From Shinella sp. PSBB067 (GTDB lineage Bacteria > Pseudomonadota > Alphaproteobacteria > Rhizobiales > Rhizobiaceae), in NCBI RefSeq assembly GCF_016839145.1, contig NZ_CP069303.1, positions 2,294,001-2,358,000 on the forward strand: a stretch of DNA of 64,000 nt, given 5' to 3'. Numbering within the stretch: position 1 is the first letter of the stretch; each line of letters starts with the position of its first letter. Shown one piece after another: positions 1 through 9,301 of this stretch. Under the pieces are notes generated by a model, which saw nothing but the letters and a program-made list of their open reading frames with translations, was not told the origin of the DNA and did no database searches. Both the position numbers and the translations under genes were made by a program.

Positions 1-1
1 C

Positions 2-82
2 GAGAAGGTGGATACCAAGGTCTACATCCCCTTCCAGCTTGTGACCCCGGCGAACATCGCCGACTTCCAGGCGAAGAACTGA
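2..82 (+). CDS. C-terminal end of a sugar ABC transporter periplasmic binding protein (5' truncated)
   Basis: Only the last 26 codons lie in the window, ending in TGA at 80-82. The residues (…[21 protein letters not shown]) resemble the C-terminus of the type-1 periplasmic sugar-binding proteins that pair with RbsA/RbsC-type ATPases and permeases. The two genes just downstream encode exactly those partners, so this is probably the solute receptor of the same importer, most likely for myo-inositol given idhA further on. The assignment rests mainly on position; the visible sequence is too short to prove the family or the ligand. Confidence 0.6.
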   Translation, partial: EKVDTKVYIPFQLVTPANIADFQAKN

Positions 83-120
83 CCGGCTCGCCGGCAAACG
101 AAAACCGATTAGACTGCCAT

Positions 121-150
121 GGACGCGCGCACGCCTGCGTGCGCGCGTCC
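121..150 (+). promoter_or_regulatory. Intercistronic stem-loop after the binding-protein gene
   Basis: GGACGCGCGCACGC and GCGTGCGCGCGTCC form a perfect 14-bp inverted repeat around two bases. No T-run follows, so it is not a classical terminator. Between binding-protein and ATPase genes such hairpins commonly protect the upstream mRNA or cause partial termination, giving more receptor than ATPase. That role is inferred. Confidence 0.6.
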
Positions 151-185
151 GACCCGTTTCAGGTGCTCCGGGAGGGAGGAACACG

Positions 186-1724
186 ATGGTCAGTCCGACC
201 ACCATGGCCGCGGTTCGTGCAAGCGGCGCCATTCCGAATGCGGATTATCTTCTGTCCGCGGAAGGCATCCGCAAGGAATTCCCCGGCGTCGTCGCGCTCG
301 ACGACGTCCAGTTCAAGCTGAAGCGCGGCACCGTGCATGCCCTGATGGGCGAGAACGGCGCCGGCAAGTCCACCCTGATGAAGATTCTCGCCGGCATCTA
401 CACGCCCGATCAGGGCGAGGTGCTGCTGAAGGGCCAGAAGATCCGGCTCGCATCGCCGCTCGACGCGCTGGAGAACGGCATCGCCATGATCCATCAGGAG
501 CTCAACCTGATGCCCTTCATGACGGTCGCCGAGAACATCTGGATCCGCCGCGAGCCGAAGAACCGCTTCGGCTTCGTCGATCACGGCGAGATGCATCGCA
601 AGACGGCCGCCCTCTTCAAGCGCCTCAACATCGCGATGGACCCGGAAACGCAGGTGCGCGACCTCTCCGTCGCCAACCGCCAGATGGTCGAGATCGCGAA
701 AGCCGTCTCCTACGAGAGCGACGTCCTCATCATGGACGAGCCGACCTCGGCGCTGACGGAACGGGAGGTGGAACATCTCTTCACCATCATCCGGGACCTT
801 CGCTCGCAGGGCATCGGCATCGTCTACATCACCCACAAGATGAACGAGCTGTTCGAGATCGCCGACGAATTCTCGGTCTTCCGCGACGGCAAGTATATCG
901 GCACCCACGCCTCGACTGACGTGACGCGCGACGACATCATCCGCATGATGGTCGGCCGCGAGATCACCCAGATGTTCCCGAAGGAGGAGGTGCCGATCGG
1001 CGACGTCGTCCTGTCGGTGAAGAACCTCACCCTCAAGGGCGTCTTCCACGATGTTTCCTTCGACGTGCGCGCCGGCGAGATCCTCGGCCTCGCCGGCCTC
1101 GTCGGCTCGGGCCGCTCGAATGTCGCCGAGACGATCTTCGGCGTGACGCCCGCCACGTCAGGCACGATCTCGATCAACGGCAAGGAAGTCGCGATCGACA
1201 GCCCGAACACGGCGATCCGCCACCGCATGGCCTTCCTGACGGAAGACCGCAAGGACACCGGCTGTCTCCTGATCCTCGACATCCTCGAAAACATGCAGAT
1301 CGCCGTGCTGCAGGACAAGTTCGTCAAGAACGGCTTCGTCCAGGAGGGCGCGCTGAGCAAGGTCTGCGAGGAGATGAGCCGGAAGCTGCGCGTCAAGACG
1401 CCGAACCTTTCCGAAAGGATCGAGAACCTTTCGGGCGGCAACCAGCAGAAGGTGCTGATCGGCCGCTGGCTGCTCACCAATCCGCGCATCCTCATCCTCG
1501 ACGAGCCGACGCGCGGCATCGACGTCGGCGCGAAGGCGGAAATCCACCGCTTCGTCACGGAGCTTGCCCGCGACGGCGTCGCCGTCGTCATGATCTCGTC
1601 GGAAATGCCGGAAGTGCTCGGCATGAGCGACCGCGTCATGGTCATGCACGAGGGCCGCGTCACCGGCATCCTCGACCGCGCCGAGGCGACGCAGGTCAAG
1701 GTCATGGAACTGGCGGCCCAATAA
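186..1724 (+). CDS. Sugar ABC transporter ATP-binding protein with two ABC domains (probably myo-inositol importer)
   Basis: This 512-aa protein has the RbsA/MglA two-domain layout, the usual length for the carbohydrate uptake transporter-2 family. The first ABC domain (about 25-245) has Walker [10 protein letters not shown] and Walker [11 protein letters not shown]; the second (about 255-505) has the LSGGNQQKV signature and [12 protein letters not shown]. The second P-loop is degenerate (GLVGSGRSN), as is normal for this family. It would hydrolyse ATP on the cytoplasmic face to drive sugar import. The start is set by GGGAGGAACACG just before ATG; an in-frame ATG at 207 is possible. It lies between the binding-protein end and the permease, with idhA downstream, so inositol is the likely substrate (as in Caulobacter IatA or rhizobial IntA). 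That substrate is inferred from context. Confidence 0.9.
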   Translation: MVSPTTMAAVRASGAIPNADYLLSAEGIRKEFPGVVALDDVQFKLKRGTVHALMGENGAGKSTLMKILAGIYTPDQGEVLLKGQKIRLASPLDALENGIAMIHQELNLMPFMTVAENIWIRREPKNRFGFVDHGEMHRKTAALFKRLNIAMDPETQVRDLSVANRQMVEIAKAVSYESDVLIMDEPTSALTEREVEHLFTIIRDLRSQGIGIVYITHKMNELFEIADEFSVFRDGKYIGTHASTDVTRDDIIRMMVGREITQMFPKEEVPIGDVVLSVKNLTLKGVFHDVSFDVRAGEILGLAGLVGSGRSNVAETIFGVTPATSGTISINGKEVAIDSPNTAIRHRMAFLTEDRKDTGCLLILDILENMQIAVLQDKFVKNGFVQEGALSKVCEEMSRKLRVKTPNLSERIENLSGGNQQKVLIGRWLLTNPRILILDEPTRGIDVGAKAEIHRFVTELARDGVAVVMISSEMPEVLGMSDRVMVMHEGRVTGILDRAEATQVKVMELAAQ

Positions 1725-1760
1725 GTTCAGGGCCGCCGAGCGGCCGCAAGGGAGGTAATC

Positions 1761-2780
1761 ATGAGCACGAATTCCGCAGCGCAGGCTCAAGGCCCCGCGC
1801 AGAAATCTGCCCGCCGGCTGCCGCCGGAACTCAGCATCTTTCTCGTCCTCGTCGGCATCGCGCTGGTCTACGAGATCCTCGGCTGGATCTTCGTCGGCCA
1901 GAGCTTCCTGATGAATTCGCAGCGCCTGACGATCATCATCCTTCAGGTCTCGGTCATCGGCATCATCGCCGTCGGGGTGACGCAGGTCATCATCACCGGG
2001 GGCATCGACCTGTCATCCGGCTCGGTGGTCGGCATGACGGCGATGTTCACCGCCTCGCTCGCCCAGGCCTCCACATGGCCGCGCGCGCTCTATCCCTCGC
2101 TGACGGACCTTCCGGTCATCGTGCCGGTCGTCGTCGGCATCGGCGTCGGCCTTCTGGCCGGCTTCATCAACGGCCAGCTCATCGCCAAGACCAAGATCCC
2201 GCCCTTCATCGCCACGCTCGGCATGATGGTCTCCGCGCGCGGCATCTCCAAGTGGTACACCAAGGGCCAGCCGGTCTCCGGCCTCACCGAGCAGTTCAAC
2301 TTCATCGGCACCGGCATCTGGCCGGTCGTGATCTTCCTCGTCGTCGCGGTGATCTTCCACATCGCGCTGCGCTACACCCGCTACGGCAAGTTCACCTATG
2401 CCATCGGCGCCAACGTGCAGGCCGCCCGCGTCTCCGGCATCAACGTCGAATCCCACCTCGTGAAGGTCTATGCCATCGCCGGGGCGCTTGCCGGTCTTGC
2501 CGGCGTCGTCACCGCGGCGAGAGCCCAGACCGCACAGGCCGGCATGGGCGTGATGTACGAACTCGACGCCATCGCCGCGACCGTCATCGGCGGCACCTCG
2601 CTTGCCGGCGGCGTCGGCCGCATCACCGGCACGGTCATCGGCACCGTCATCCTCGGCGTCATGACATCGGGCTTTACGTTCCTGCGCGTCGATGCTTTCT
2701 ACCAGGAGATCGTCAAGGGCGTGATCATCGTGGCTGCCGTCGTCGTCGACGTCTACCGCCAGAAGAAGCGCAAGGTCTGA
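1761..2780 (+). CDS. Sugar ABC transporter permease, RbsC-like (probably myo-inositol importer)
   Basis: This 339-aa inner-membrane protein has about ten hydrophobic segments and the conserved features of BPD_transp_2 permeases: GGIDLSSGSVVG near residue 80, NGQLIAKTKIPPFIATLG near 140 and the IGGTSLAGGVGRITGTVIG block near 280. It forms the membrane channel for the two-domain ATPase encoded immediately upstream. A GGGAGG ribosome site lies six bases before the ATG. The gap after the ATPase gene is 36 bases and holds a short GC-rich hairpin (GGCCGC/GCGGCC, 1731-1745). Position before idhA points to inositol as substrate. Confidence 0.9.
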   Translation: MSTNSAAQAQGPAQKSARRLPPELSIFLVLVGIALVYEILGWIFVGQSFLMNSQRLTIIILQVSVIGIIAVGVTQVIITGGIDLSSGSVVGMTAMFTASLAQASTWPRALYPSLTDLPVIVPVVVGIGVGLLAGFINGQLIAKTKIPPFIATLGMMVSARGISKWYTKGQPVSGLTEQFNFIGTGIWPVVIFLVVAVIFHIALRYTRYGKFTYAIGANVQAARVSGINVESHLVKVYAIAGALAGLAGVVTAARAQTAQAGMGVMYELDAIAATVIGGTSLAGGVGRITGTVIGTVILGVMTSGFTFLRVDAFYQEIVKGVIIVAAVVVDVYRQKKRKV

Positions 2781-2789
2781 TCCCAATCT

Positions 2790-2835
2790 CCGCGGCCCCG
2801 GCCGCGGCGCCTTCGCGGGGCGAGCGCATCGCCCC
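2790..2835 (+). promoter_or_regulatory. Two tandem intercistronic stem-loops before idhA
   Basis: Two hairpins lie in the 100-base gap between permease and dehydrogenase: CCGCGGCC/GGCCGCGG (2790-2807, 8-bp stem) and GGGGCGA/TCGCCCC (2817-2835, 7-bp stem, 5-base loop). Neither is followed by a T-run. They probably act on mRNA stability or processing between the transport and catabolic parts of the operon (inference). Confidence 0.45.
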
Positions 2836-2881
2836 GTCCCTCCCCGCCGGCGCGGCCGGCAGTACACCAGAGAGAATGAAG

Positions 2882-3874
2882 ATGACTGTGAGATTTGGTC
2901 TTCTCGGCGCCGGCCGCATCGGCAAGGTCCACGCCAAGGCCGTGACCGGCAATCCCGATGCCGTGCTCGTCGCTGTCGCAGATGCCTTTCCCGCCGCTGC
3001 CGACGCCATCGCCAAGCAGTACGGCTGCGAGGTCCGCACCATCGAGGCGATCGAAGCCGCCAAGGACATCGACGCCGTCGTGATCTGCACGCCGACCGAC
3101 ACCCATGCCGACCTCATCGAGCGCTTCTCCCGCGCCGGCAAGGCGATCTTCTGCGAAAAGCCGATCGACCTCGACGTCGACCGCGTCCGCGCCTGCATGA
3201 AGGTGGTCGAGGAGACCAGGGGCAAGCTGATGGTCGGCTTCAACCGCCGCTTCGACCCGCATTTCATGGCCGTCCGCAAGGCCATCGACGACGGCCGGAT
3301 CGGCGACGTCGAGATGGTGACGATCACCTCGCGCGACCCCGGCGCCCCGCCGGTCGACTATATCAAGCGCTCCGGCGGCATCTTCCGCGACATGACGATC
3401 CACGACTTCGACATGGCCCGCTTCCTGCTCGGCGAGGAGGTCGCCTCGGTCTTCGCGACGGCAGCCGTGCTGGTCGATCCGGAAATCGGCAAGGCCGGCG
3501 ACTATGACAGCGTCTCCGTCATCCTCCAGACGAAGTCCGGCAAGCAGGCGATCATCTCGAACTCCCGCCGCGCCACCTACGGCTACGACCAGCGCATCGA
3601 GGTGCACGGCTCCAAGGGCGTCGTCTCCGCCGAGAACCAGCGCCCGGTCTCCATCGAGATCGCCAATGGCGACGGCTACACCCGCCCGCCGCTGCACGAT
3701 TTCTTCATGACCCGCTACACCGAGGCCTATGCCAACGAGATCGCAGCCTTCATCGCCGCCATCGAGAAGGGCGCCGCCATCTCGCCCTCCGGCGCCGACG
3801 GCCTCGCCGCCCTGGCGCTGGCCGATGCGGCCGTGAAGTCGGTGGAAGAAAAGCGCCAGATTTCCGTCGCCTGA
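2882..3874 (+). CDS. idhA: Inositol 2-dehydrogenase, Gfo/Idh/MocA family
   Basis: A 330-aa NAD-dependent dehydrogenase that oxidises myo-inositol to scyllo-inosose, the first step of inositol catabolism. The N-terminal Rossmann fold begins with GLLGAGRIGKVHAKA; the family EKP motif is present (CEKPIDLD near residue 97) and the catalytic-type helix GGIFRDMTIHDFDMARFLLG lies near 165. Length and sequence closely match rhizobial IdhA. The frame is open far upstream, but similarity to the family begins at MTVRFG; an ATG six bases earlier (2876) is the alternative start. It follows the ABC transporter genes and is closed by a terminator, so uptake and first oxidation are probably co-transcribed. 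Confidence 0.92.
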   Translation: MTVRFGLLGAGRIGKVHAKAVTGNPDAVLVAVADAFPAAADAIAKQYGCEVRTIEAIEAAKDIDAVVICTPTDTHADLIERFSRAGKAIFCEKPIDLDVDRVRACMKVVEETRGKLMVGFNRRFDPHFMAVRKAIDDGRIGDVEMVTITSRDPGAPPVDYIKRSGGIFRDMTIHDFDMARFLLGEEVASVFATAAVLVDPEIGKAGDYDSVSVILQTKSGKQAIISNSRRATYGYDQRIEVHGSKGVVSAENQRPVSIEIANGDGYTRPPLHDFFMTRYTEAYANEIAAFIAAIEKGAAISPSGADGLAALALADAAVKSVEEKRQISVA

Positions 3875-3898
3875 CGGAAGACGATTCCCAAGGCACCT

Positions 3899-3927
3899 GA
3901 CCGGGCGGTTCCATCGCCCGGTCTTTT
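3899..3927 (+). terminator. Rho-independent terminator after idhA
   Basis: GACCGGGCG and CGCCCGGTC form a perfect 9-bp stem with a 7-base loop, followed by TTTTG. It closes the inositol operon and separates it from the oppositely oriented ROK gene. Confidence 0.85.
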
Positions 3928-3946
3928 GCGTCCGGCGGGCGTGCCC

Positions 3947-5167
3947 TTAATCCCCGCTCGTCCGCGCCGCGATGATATCGTGATCCATCTCCGCCAATGC
4001 CCGGTCGAGATGCCCCTCCAGCACCAGCGTCGCCTCCTCCGGCACGACGGTGATCGGCGGCGCGCCGAAGAGGCGGACCTGCTGCGACTGCGCCAGCCCC
4101 TCCTCGAGACCACGCCGCATGAGATCGAAATAGCGCGTGCCCGGGCCGGTGATGGCGATGGGCATGCTCTCGTGGAGGCTGACCATGCGCGACAGCCCCT
4201 GCCCCAGCGCAAGCCCGGCCTGGCGGAAGGCATATTCCGACATGCGGTGCCCCTGCCGGGCCCGGAGCGCGATCTTGTCCATCTCGGCCAGCGGCACGAA
4301 CTTGGCGGGAATCGTATCCGGCGGCACTTCGAATGCCGTGCGCAGGATGCCGTAGAAGCCGGCGGAGGCCTCGATGCATCCCTGCGAGCCGCAACGGCAG
4401 AGCTTGCCGTCCGACGAATTCAGCATGTGCCCGAAATTCGGCGCGGTCACCGACAGTTCGCCGGAGCGGTCGAACCGCGCGATGCCGAGGCCGATGCTGT
4501 GGCCGAGCGACAGCGCGGCGACCGCTTGCAGGTTTTCCATGCCGGCCCGCTCCATGCGCAGCGCCATGGCATGCGCGACGAGCAGCGTCTCGTTGCTGAG
4601 CAGGATCTTCGCCCGCCAGGGCGGCTGGAGCAGCGCGGCGAAATCCACCTGCTGCGAGCCGAAGATGGGCGACCAGACGAGCCGCGCAAGCGCCGGATCG
4701 ACGAGCCCCTTGCTGCTGATCGAAACGACGAGCACGTCTTCCCGCGCGATCCGCGACCGGCTCGCAAGCTTCTCCAGCGCCGCCACGAAGGCTTCCGCAA
4801 AGGGCTGCGTGGAGCTGTCCGCGTGATTACGCGCCTCCTCGAACCGGTCGATCAACGTGCCGCCATAATCGGCCAGCGAATATTGCACGATGTCGGAGGA
4901 AATGCGCACCGCGATGAGATAGCCCGCCGCGCGCCGCTGGCCGAAGATGACGCGGGGCCGCCCGCGCATCGCGGTCGCCTGCTGTTCGCGCCGCTCCAGC
5001 ACATCGGCCTTTTCGAGCTCCGCCGTGATGGCCGAGATGGTCGCCGAGGCAAGGCCGGTATGCTGGGAAATGTCGGTATGGGCGAGCGGTCCATGCCGGC
5101 GCAGGGAGGCGAGCACGAGCGCGCTGTTCTGCTGACGCACTAGCTCCGTGCTCGACTTCACCAGCAT
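3947..5167 (-). CDS. ROK-family transcriptional repressor, probable xylose operon regulator
   Basis: This 406-aa ROK protein has an N-terminal winged-helix DNA-binding region (about 15-75, THTDISQHTG-like helices) and a C-terminal sugar-kinase-like domain. The ROK zinc motif CRCGSQGCIE is complete near residue 245 (CxCGxxGCxE). It is transcribed away from xylF, and a perfect palindrome lies in the shared 244-base gap, so it probably represses xylFHG until xylose (or a related sugar) binds. The chosen ATG follows ACAGGCG at a plausible distance and matches the usual ROK N-terminus (MLVKSSTELVRQQN). A further in-frame ATG at 5281 would add 38 residues without domain similarity and would reach the operator. 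Confidence 0.85.
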   Translation of the reverse strand: MLVKSSTELVRQQNSALVLASLRRHGPLAHTDISQHTGLASATISAITAELEKADVLERREQQATAMRGRPRVIFGQRRAAGYLIAVRISSDIVQYSLADYGGTLIDRFEEARNHADSSTQPFAEAFVAALEKLASRSRIAREDVLVVSISSKGLVDPALARLVWSPIFGSQQVDFAALLQPPWRAKILLSNETLLVAHAMALRMERAGMENLQAVAALSLGHSIGLGIARFDRSGELSVTAPNFGHMLNSSDGKLCRCGSQGCIEASAGFYGILRTAFEVPPDTIPAKFVPLAEMDKIALRARQGHRMSEYAFRQAGLALGQGLSRMVSLHESMPIAITGPGTRYFDLMRRGLEEGLAQSQQVRLFGAPPITVVPEEATLVLEGHLDRALAEMDHDIIAARTSGD

Positions 5168-5284
5168 CGCCTGTTTCCGCTCGCTTTCATGAGATGCAAC
5201 ACATGCCCCTCCAAAGCACCTGTCACGCCGCCGTTCAAGTGCCGTCAAAGCCTTGTTGACAGCCCTCGAAACATCTGACATTTA

Positions 5285-5305
5285 TTTTCTCGACTGTCGA
5301 GAAAA
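5285..5305. promoter_or_regulatory. 21-bp palindromic operator between the ROK repressor gene and xylF
   Basis: TTTTCTCGAC-T-GTCGAGAAAA is a perfect palindrome with 10-base arms. A half-site GTCGAGA recurs at 5331-5337. A TTGACA at 5256-5261 could be the -35 box of a rightward promoter. The arrangement fits autoregulation and xylose control by the adjacent ROK protein; binding is inferred. Confidence 0.75.
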
Positions 5306-5411
5306 AAGTCCCGGCGTGTCGGGAGGGGTTGTCGAGACAGTGCTATCATGGCCGGTCGTTGAAAGGACGGGGTTCGTCCAGGCGGCCGGTGTTCACTTGG
5401 GAGGAGATAAG

Positions 5412-6452
5412 ATGAAATCCGTTTTGAAGCTGATGGCAGGGGCTGCCATCATCGTTTCCATGCATTCCGCCGTTCACGCCAAGGACCTCGTCGTCGGCGT
5501 CTCCTGGTCCAACTTCCAGGAAGAGCGCTGGAAAACCGACGAAGCCGCCATCAAGGCTGCGCTCGAGGCTTCCGGCGACAAGTACATTTCCGCTGACGCC
5601 CAGTCGTCCGCCGCAAAGCAGCTCACCGACGTCGAATCGCTGATCTCGCAGGGCGCCAACGCCATCATCGTCCTGGCGCAGGATTCGGACGCCATCGGCC
5701 CGGCCATCGAGAAGGCCGCGGCGGAAGGCATCCCGGTTGTCGGCTACGACCGCCTGATCGAAAACCCGGCCGCCTTCTACATCACCTTCGACAACAAGGA
5801 AGTCGGCCGCATGCAGGCCCGCGAAGTGTTCAAGGTGAAGCCGGAAGGCAACTATGTCTTCATCAAGGGCAACTCCGCCGACCCGAACGCCGACTTCCTC
5901 TTCGCTGGCCAGCAGGAAGTGCTGAAGGAAGCGATCGACGCCGGCAAGATCAAGAATGTCGGCGAAGCGTATACCGACGGCTGGAAGCCGGAAAATGCCC
6001 AGAAGAACATGGAGCAGTTCCTGACGGCGAACGACAACAAGGTCGACGCGGTCGTCGCCTCGAACGACGGCACCGCCGGCGGCGCGATCGCGGCGCTCGC
6101 GGCCCAGGGCCTTGCCGGCTCCGTTCCGGTCTCCGGCCAGGACGCCGACCACGCCGCGCTCAACCGCGTCGCGCTCGGCACGCAGACCGTCTCGGTCTGG
6201 AAGGACTCGCGTGAACTCGGCAAGCGCGCCGCGGAAATCGCGGCCGAGCTCGCCGGCGGCAAGACCATGGACGAGATCGAAGGCGTCACCACCTTCAACG
6301 GCGGCCCGAAGGGCGTCGAGATGAAGTCCGTCTTCCTCGCTCCCCTGCCCGTCACCAAGGACAACCTGAACGTCGTCATCGACGCCGGCTGGATCTCCAA
6401 GGACGCGGCCTGCCAGGGCGTGAAGGCCGGTTCGGTCGCAGCCTGCGACTGA
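5412..6452 (+). CDS. xylF: D-xylose ABC transporter periplasmic binding protein
   Basis: A 346-aa periplasmic binding protein with a cleavable signal peptide ([23 protein letters not shown], cleavage before KD). The mature N-terminus [19 protein letters not shown] and later [13 protein letters not shown] and SGQDAD segments are hallmarks of XylF. It captures xylose in the periplasm and delivers it to XylH/XylG. The start has a strong GGAGGAGATAAG ribosome site; the frame is open upstream to 5253 but lacks a signal peptide there. It is the first gene of the xylFHG operon. Confidence 0.94.
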   Translation: MKSVLKLMAGAAIIVSMHSAVHAKDLVVGVSWSNFQEERWKTDEAAIKAALEASGDKYISADAQSSAAKQLTDVESLISQGANAIIVLAQDSDAIGPAIEKAAAEGIPVVGYDRLIENPAAFYITFDNKEVGRMQAREVFKVKPEGNYVFIKGNSADPNADFLFAGQQEVLKEAIDAGKIKNVGEAYTDGWKPENAQKNMEQFLTANDNKVDAVVASNDGTAGGAIAALAAQGLAGSVPVSGQDADHAALNRVALGTQTVSVWKDSRELGKRAAEIAAELAGGKTMDEIEGVTTFNGGPKGVEMKSVFLAPLPVTKDNLNVVIDAGWISKDAACQGVKAGSVAACD

Positions 6453-6487
6453 GCCCGATCGACCGGTAACGACCTGACCATCACCAG

Positions 6488-6513
6488 GCGCCGCAACGAC
6501 ATCGTTGCGGCGC
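6488..6513 (+). promoter_or_regulatory. Stem-loop between xylF and xylH
   Basis: GCGCCGCAACG and CGTTGCGGCGC form a perfect 11-bp stem with a 4-base ACAT loop, with no T-run after it. It lies in the 176-base gap and probably stabilises xylF mRNA or attenuates read-through, giving binding protein in excess over permease (inference). Confidence 0.6.
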
Positions 6514-6628
6514 TTGCGCAAGATGGGCAGCGGGCGGAGGATGACGCGGATCCATCCTTTCAAGAAGCAGCACCCGAACTGCGCGCCCGAAACGAACGTT
6601 CAACAGAAGTGAGGGGGACGGCAAGACC

Positions 6629-7942
6629 ATGGCCGACATCACGAATACCGCACATGCCAACCGTGCGCGCTCGGCGAGCGAGAATCCGGTAAAGCGCTTC
6701 TTCCGCGCGACCGAGATCGACACACGCCTGCTCGGCATGGTCGGCGCGCTGCTGATCATCTGGATCGGCTTTAACTTCCTGTCCGGCGGCCTCTTCCTGA
6801 CGCCACGAAACCTCTGGAACCTCTCCGTCCAGACCGCCTCCGTCGCCGTGATGGCGACCGGCATGGTGCTGGTCATCGTCACGCGCAACATCGATCTTTC
6901 CGTCGGCTCGATCCTCGGTTTCGTCGGCATGATCATGGGCGTGCTGCAGGCCGAGCTGCTGCCGCAGCTTCTCGGCTTCAACCATCCGGCCACCTGGATC
7001 GTCACGTTGCTCGCCGGCCTTCTGCTCGGCGCCGCCATCGGCGCGCTGCAAGGCTCGATCATCGCCTTCATGAACGTGCCGTCCTTCATCGTGACGCTCG
7101 GGGGCCTGCTCGTCTGGCGCGGCGCCACCTGGTTCGTCACGAGCGGGCGCACCGTCGCCCCGATGGACGCCACCTTCCGTCTGATGGGCGGCGGCACCGA
7201 GGGCTCGATCGGCGCGACGGCGAGCTGGATCGTCGGCGCCCTCGCCTGCGTCGCCATCGTCGCGACGATCGCCAATTCCCGCAAGCAGCGCAAGCGCTTC
7301 GGCTTTCCGCTACGCCCCATGTGGGCCGAATATTTCCTCGTCGCCATCGGCTGCGCGCTGGTGCTCGGCGCCGTCGGGGTCGTCAACAGCTACCCCTGGC
7401 CCGTCGCCATCGCCCGCAGATATGCCGATGCCAACGGCATCGCCTGGCCGGACGGCGGCCTCTTCATCCCGCACGGCATCGCCATTCCCGTGCTGATCGC
7501 CATCGTCGTCGGCATCGTCATGACCTTCATCTCGACGCGCCTGCGCTTCGGCCGCTATGTCTTCGCCATCGGCGGCAACCAGGAAGCCGCCGAGCTCGCC
7601 GGCATCAAGACGCGCTGGGTCACGGTCAAGATCTTCGCGCTGATGGGCATGCTCTGCGCCATCGCCGCGGCCATCTCCACCGCCCGCCTCAATGCCGCGA
7701 CCAATGCGCAGGGCGAGCTCGACGAGCTCTACACCATCGCGGCCGCCGTCATCGGCGGCACCTCGCTCGGCGGCGGCATGGGCACCATCGCGGGCGCCAT
7801 GCTCGGCGCCCTCGTCATGCAATCGCTGCAATCGGGCATGGTGCTGGTCGGCATCGACACCCCGTTCCAGCGCATCGTTGTCGGTGTGGTCCTCGTGGTC
7901 GCCGTCTGGCTCGACACGATCTACCGCGCCCGCGCCAAGTAA
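6629..7942 (+). CDS. xylH: D-xylose ABC transporter permease
   Basis: A 437-aa polytopic inner-membrane protein of the BPD_transp_2 family, with roughly ten to twelve hydrophobic segments. Diagnostic blocks are [18 protein letters not shown] near residue 88, [22 protein letters not shown] near 145 and [22 protein letters not shown] near 370. The XylH subgroup is longer than RbsC, as seen here. It forms the xylose channel with XylG. A GAGGGGG motif lies upstream of the ATG. Stop and xylG start are 14 bases apart, so they are co-transcribed. Confidence 0.93.
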   Translation: MADITNTAHANRARSASENPVKRFFRATEIDTRLLGMVGALLIIWIGFNFLSGGLFLTPRNLWNLSVQTASVAVMATGMVLVIVTRNIDLSVGSILGFVGMIMGVLQAELLPQLLGFNHPATWIVTLLAGLLLGAAIGALQGSIIAFMNVPSFIVTLGGLLVWRGATWFVTSGRTVAPMDATFRLMGGGTEGSIGATASWIVGALACVAIVATIANSRKQRKRFGFPLRPMWAEYFLVAIGCALVLGAVGVVNSYPWPVAIARRYADANGIAWPDGGLFIPHGIAIPVLIAIVVGIVMTFISTRLRFGRYVFAIGGNQEAAELAGIKTRWVTVKIFALMGMLCAIAAAISTARLNAATNAQGELDELYTIAAAVIGGTSLGGGMGTIAGAMLGALVMQSLQSGMVLVGIDTPFQRIVVGVVLVVAVWLDTIYRARAK

Positions 7943-7956
7943 GAGGAGCCCACCCA

Positions 7957-8742
7957 ATGACGGACACCCGTACGCCCCTCGTGGAGATGAAGAACATCTC
8001 CATCTCCTTCGGCGGCATCCATGCCGTGGACAACGCCTCGATCGATCTCTATCCCGGTGAGGTCGTCGCCCTGCTCGGCCACAATGGCGCCGGCAAGTCG
8101 ACGCTGATCAAGATCCTCTCCGGCGCCTACAGGCGCGACAGCGGCGAGATCCTGATCAACGGCGAGCCCGCCGACATCGCCAACCCGCGCGACGCCAAGA
8201 AATACGGCATCGAGACGATCTACCAGACGCTGGCCGTCGCCGACAATGTCGACGCCGCCGCCAACCTCTATCTCGGACGCGAGCTGCGCACCCCCTGGGG
8301 CACGCTCGACGACGTCGCGATGGAGGCCAAGACCCGCGAGGTCATGGGCCGCCTCAACCCGAACTTCCAGCGCTTCAAGGAGCCGGTAAAGGCGCTTTCC
8401 GGCGGCCAGCGCCAGTCGGTGGCGATCGCCCGCGCGATCCTCTTCAACGCCCGCATCCTCATCATGGACGAGCCGACGGCGGCGCTCGGCCCCCAGGAGA
8501 CGGCGCAGGTCGGCGAGCTGATCAAGCAGCTCAAGAAGGAAGGCATCGGCATCTTCCTAATCAGCCACGACATCCACGACGTCTTCGACCTCGCCGACCG
8601 CGTCTCTGTCATGAAGAACGGCCAGGTGGTCGGCCACGCCCGCACCGAGGACGTCACCAAGGACGAGGTGCTCGGCATGATCATCCTCGGCAAGGTCCCC
8701 GAAAAAGCCATCCCCGGCCCCGGCGCCATGCAGACCGCCTGA
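7957..8742 (+). CDS. xylG: D-xylose ABC transporter ATP-binding protein (single ABC domain form)
   Basis: A 261-aa protein with one ABC domain: Walker [10 protein letters not shown] near residue 43, Q-loop region TIYQTLAV, signature LSGGQRQSV near 150 and Walker [11 protein letters not shown]. Enterobacterial XylG has two fused ABC domains of about 510 aa; this is the half-length alphaproteobacterial type, which presumably works as a homodimer. The frame runs open upstream, but AAGAGGAGCCCACCCA before the ATG and the family N-terminus fix the start. Last gene of the operon, closed by a terminator. Confidence 0.92.
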   Translation: MTDTRTPLVEMKNISISFGGIHAVDNASIDLYPGEVVALLGHNGAGKSTLIKILSGAYRRDSGEILINGEPADIANPRDAKKYGIETIYQTLAVADNVDAAANLYLGRELRTPWGTLDDVAMEAKTREVMGRLNPNFQRFKEPVKALSGGQRQSVAIARAILFNARILIMDEPTAALGPQETAQVGELIKQLKKEGIGIFLISHDIHDVFDLADRVSVMKNGQVVGHARTEDVTKDEVLGMIILGKVPEKAIPGPGAMQTA

Positions 8743-8760
8743 TCCCTCTCACGCCAGAAA

Positions 8761-8784
8761 GGCCGCCCCAAGAGGCGGCCTTTC
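8761..8784 (+). terminator. Rho-independent terminator after xylG
   Basis: GGCCGCC/GGCGGCC (7-bp stem, 6-base loop), preceded by AAA and followed by TTTCCCC. It closes xylFHG shortly before the tRNA gene. Confidence 0.85.
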
Positions 8785-8900
8785 CCCTTCATCACCGGCA
8801 AACCCATAACAGTTTGCCATTTCCGCAATTTCCGCATTGAAGCCCGCCCCCACCTGGGTTAAGAACCCTCTCATCGGACAGGCGAGTCATCGCCTTAGAT

Positions 8901-8977
8901 GCACCCGTAGCTCAGCTGGATAGAGTGTTGGATTCCGATTCCAAAGGTCACAGGTTCGAATCCTGTCGGGTGCGCCA
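8901..8977 (+). tRNA. tRNA-Arg, anticodon CCG
   Basis: A complete 77-nt cloverleaf: acceptor GCACCCG/CGGGTGC, D arm GCTC…GAGT, anticodon stem TTGGA/TCCAA with loop TTCCGAT (anticodon CCG, reading CGG), T arm ACAGG TTCGAAT CCTGT, and encoded CCA. Its 3' 46 bases are repeated at 23376-23421, so it is the attachment gene of the integrated element, and the left copy remains a whole tRNA gene. Confidence 0.95.
8932..8977 (+). repeat. Left attachment repeat (attL) within tRNA-Arg
   Basis: 46 bases from ATTCCGATTCC to GGGTGCGCCA are identical to 23376-23421. The repeat begins inside the anticodon arm and runs to the CCA end, the usual crossover zone for tRNA-targeting tyrosine integrases. Confidence 0.93.
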
Positions 8978-9025
8978 ACAAAACCAACCATTTGTGGACT
9001 TCTCGACAAATGGCGGAAATTCCAC

Positions 9026-9043
9026 AGGAAGCATATAGGAAGC
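9026..9043 (+). promoter_or_regulatory. Left integrase arm-type sites (two AGGAAGC repeats)
   Basis: AGGAAGC occurs at 9026-9032 and 9037-9043, 11 bases apart. The same heptamer recurs four times near the right end (23228, 23239, 23249, 23346). The 10-11-base phasing and presence at both element ends fit arm-type binding sites of the integrase. Binding is inferred. Confidence 0.55.
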
Positions 9044-9049
9044 AAAGCG

Positions 9050-9238
9050 GTGAAAACCGTTGATCCTCTTTTGCTGGAATTTGTGCGAGCTCTGGCGAAA
9101 GCTGACGCGCGCCGAGAGCGTTTGCGACGGGTGGTCGATATCGACCACCCGATCCCGGCTAAAGATCAACGTAAGATTGGCAGCGACCGACAAAGGGCAC
9201 GAGATTACGTCGTGACATGGAAAAAGGCGGATGAATAA
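9050..9238 (+). CDS. Possible small basic protein at the left end of the element
   Basis: An open frame of 62 codons begins with GTG. The product is rich in Arg, Asp and Lys, with no signal peptide or membrane segment. No family is recognised, and the ribosome site (AAAGCGG) is weak. It lies between the integrase arm sites and the membrane-anchored protein gene. It may be a chance frame; the surrounding 324 bases between the tRNA and the next gene hold no other feature except attL and the arm sites. Confidence 0.25.
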   Translation: MKTVDPLLLEFVRALAKADARRERLRRVVDIDHPIPAKDQRKIGSDRQRARDYVVTWKKADE

Positions 9239-9301
9239 TCCGTCAAGATGCCAGATTGTCGATCTTGAACACACTCCTGCTCTAGACGTTGCATCTTGCG
9301 C

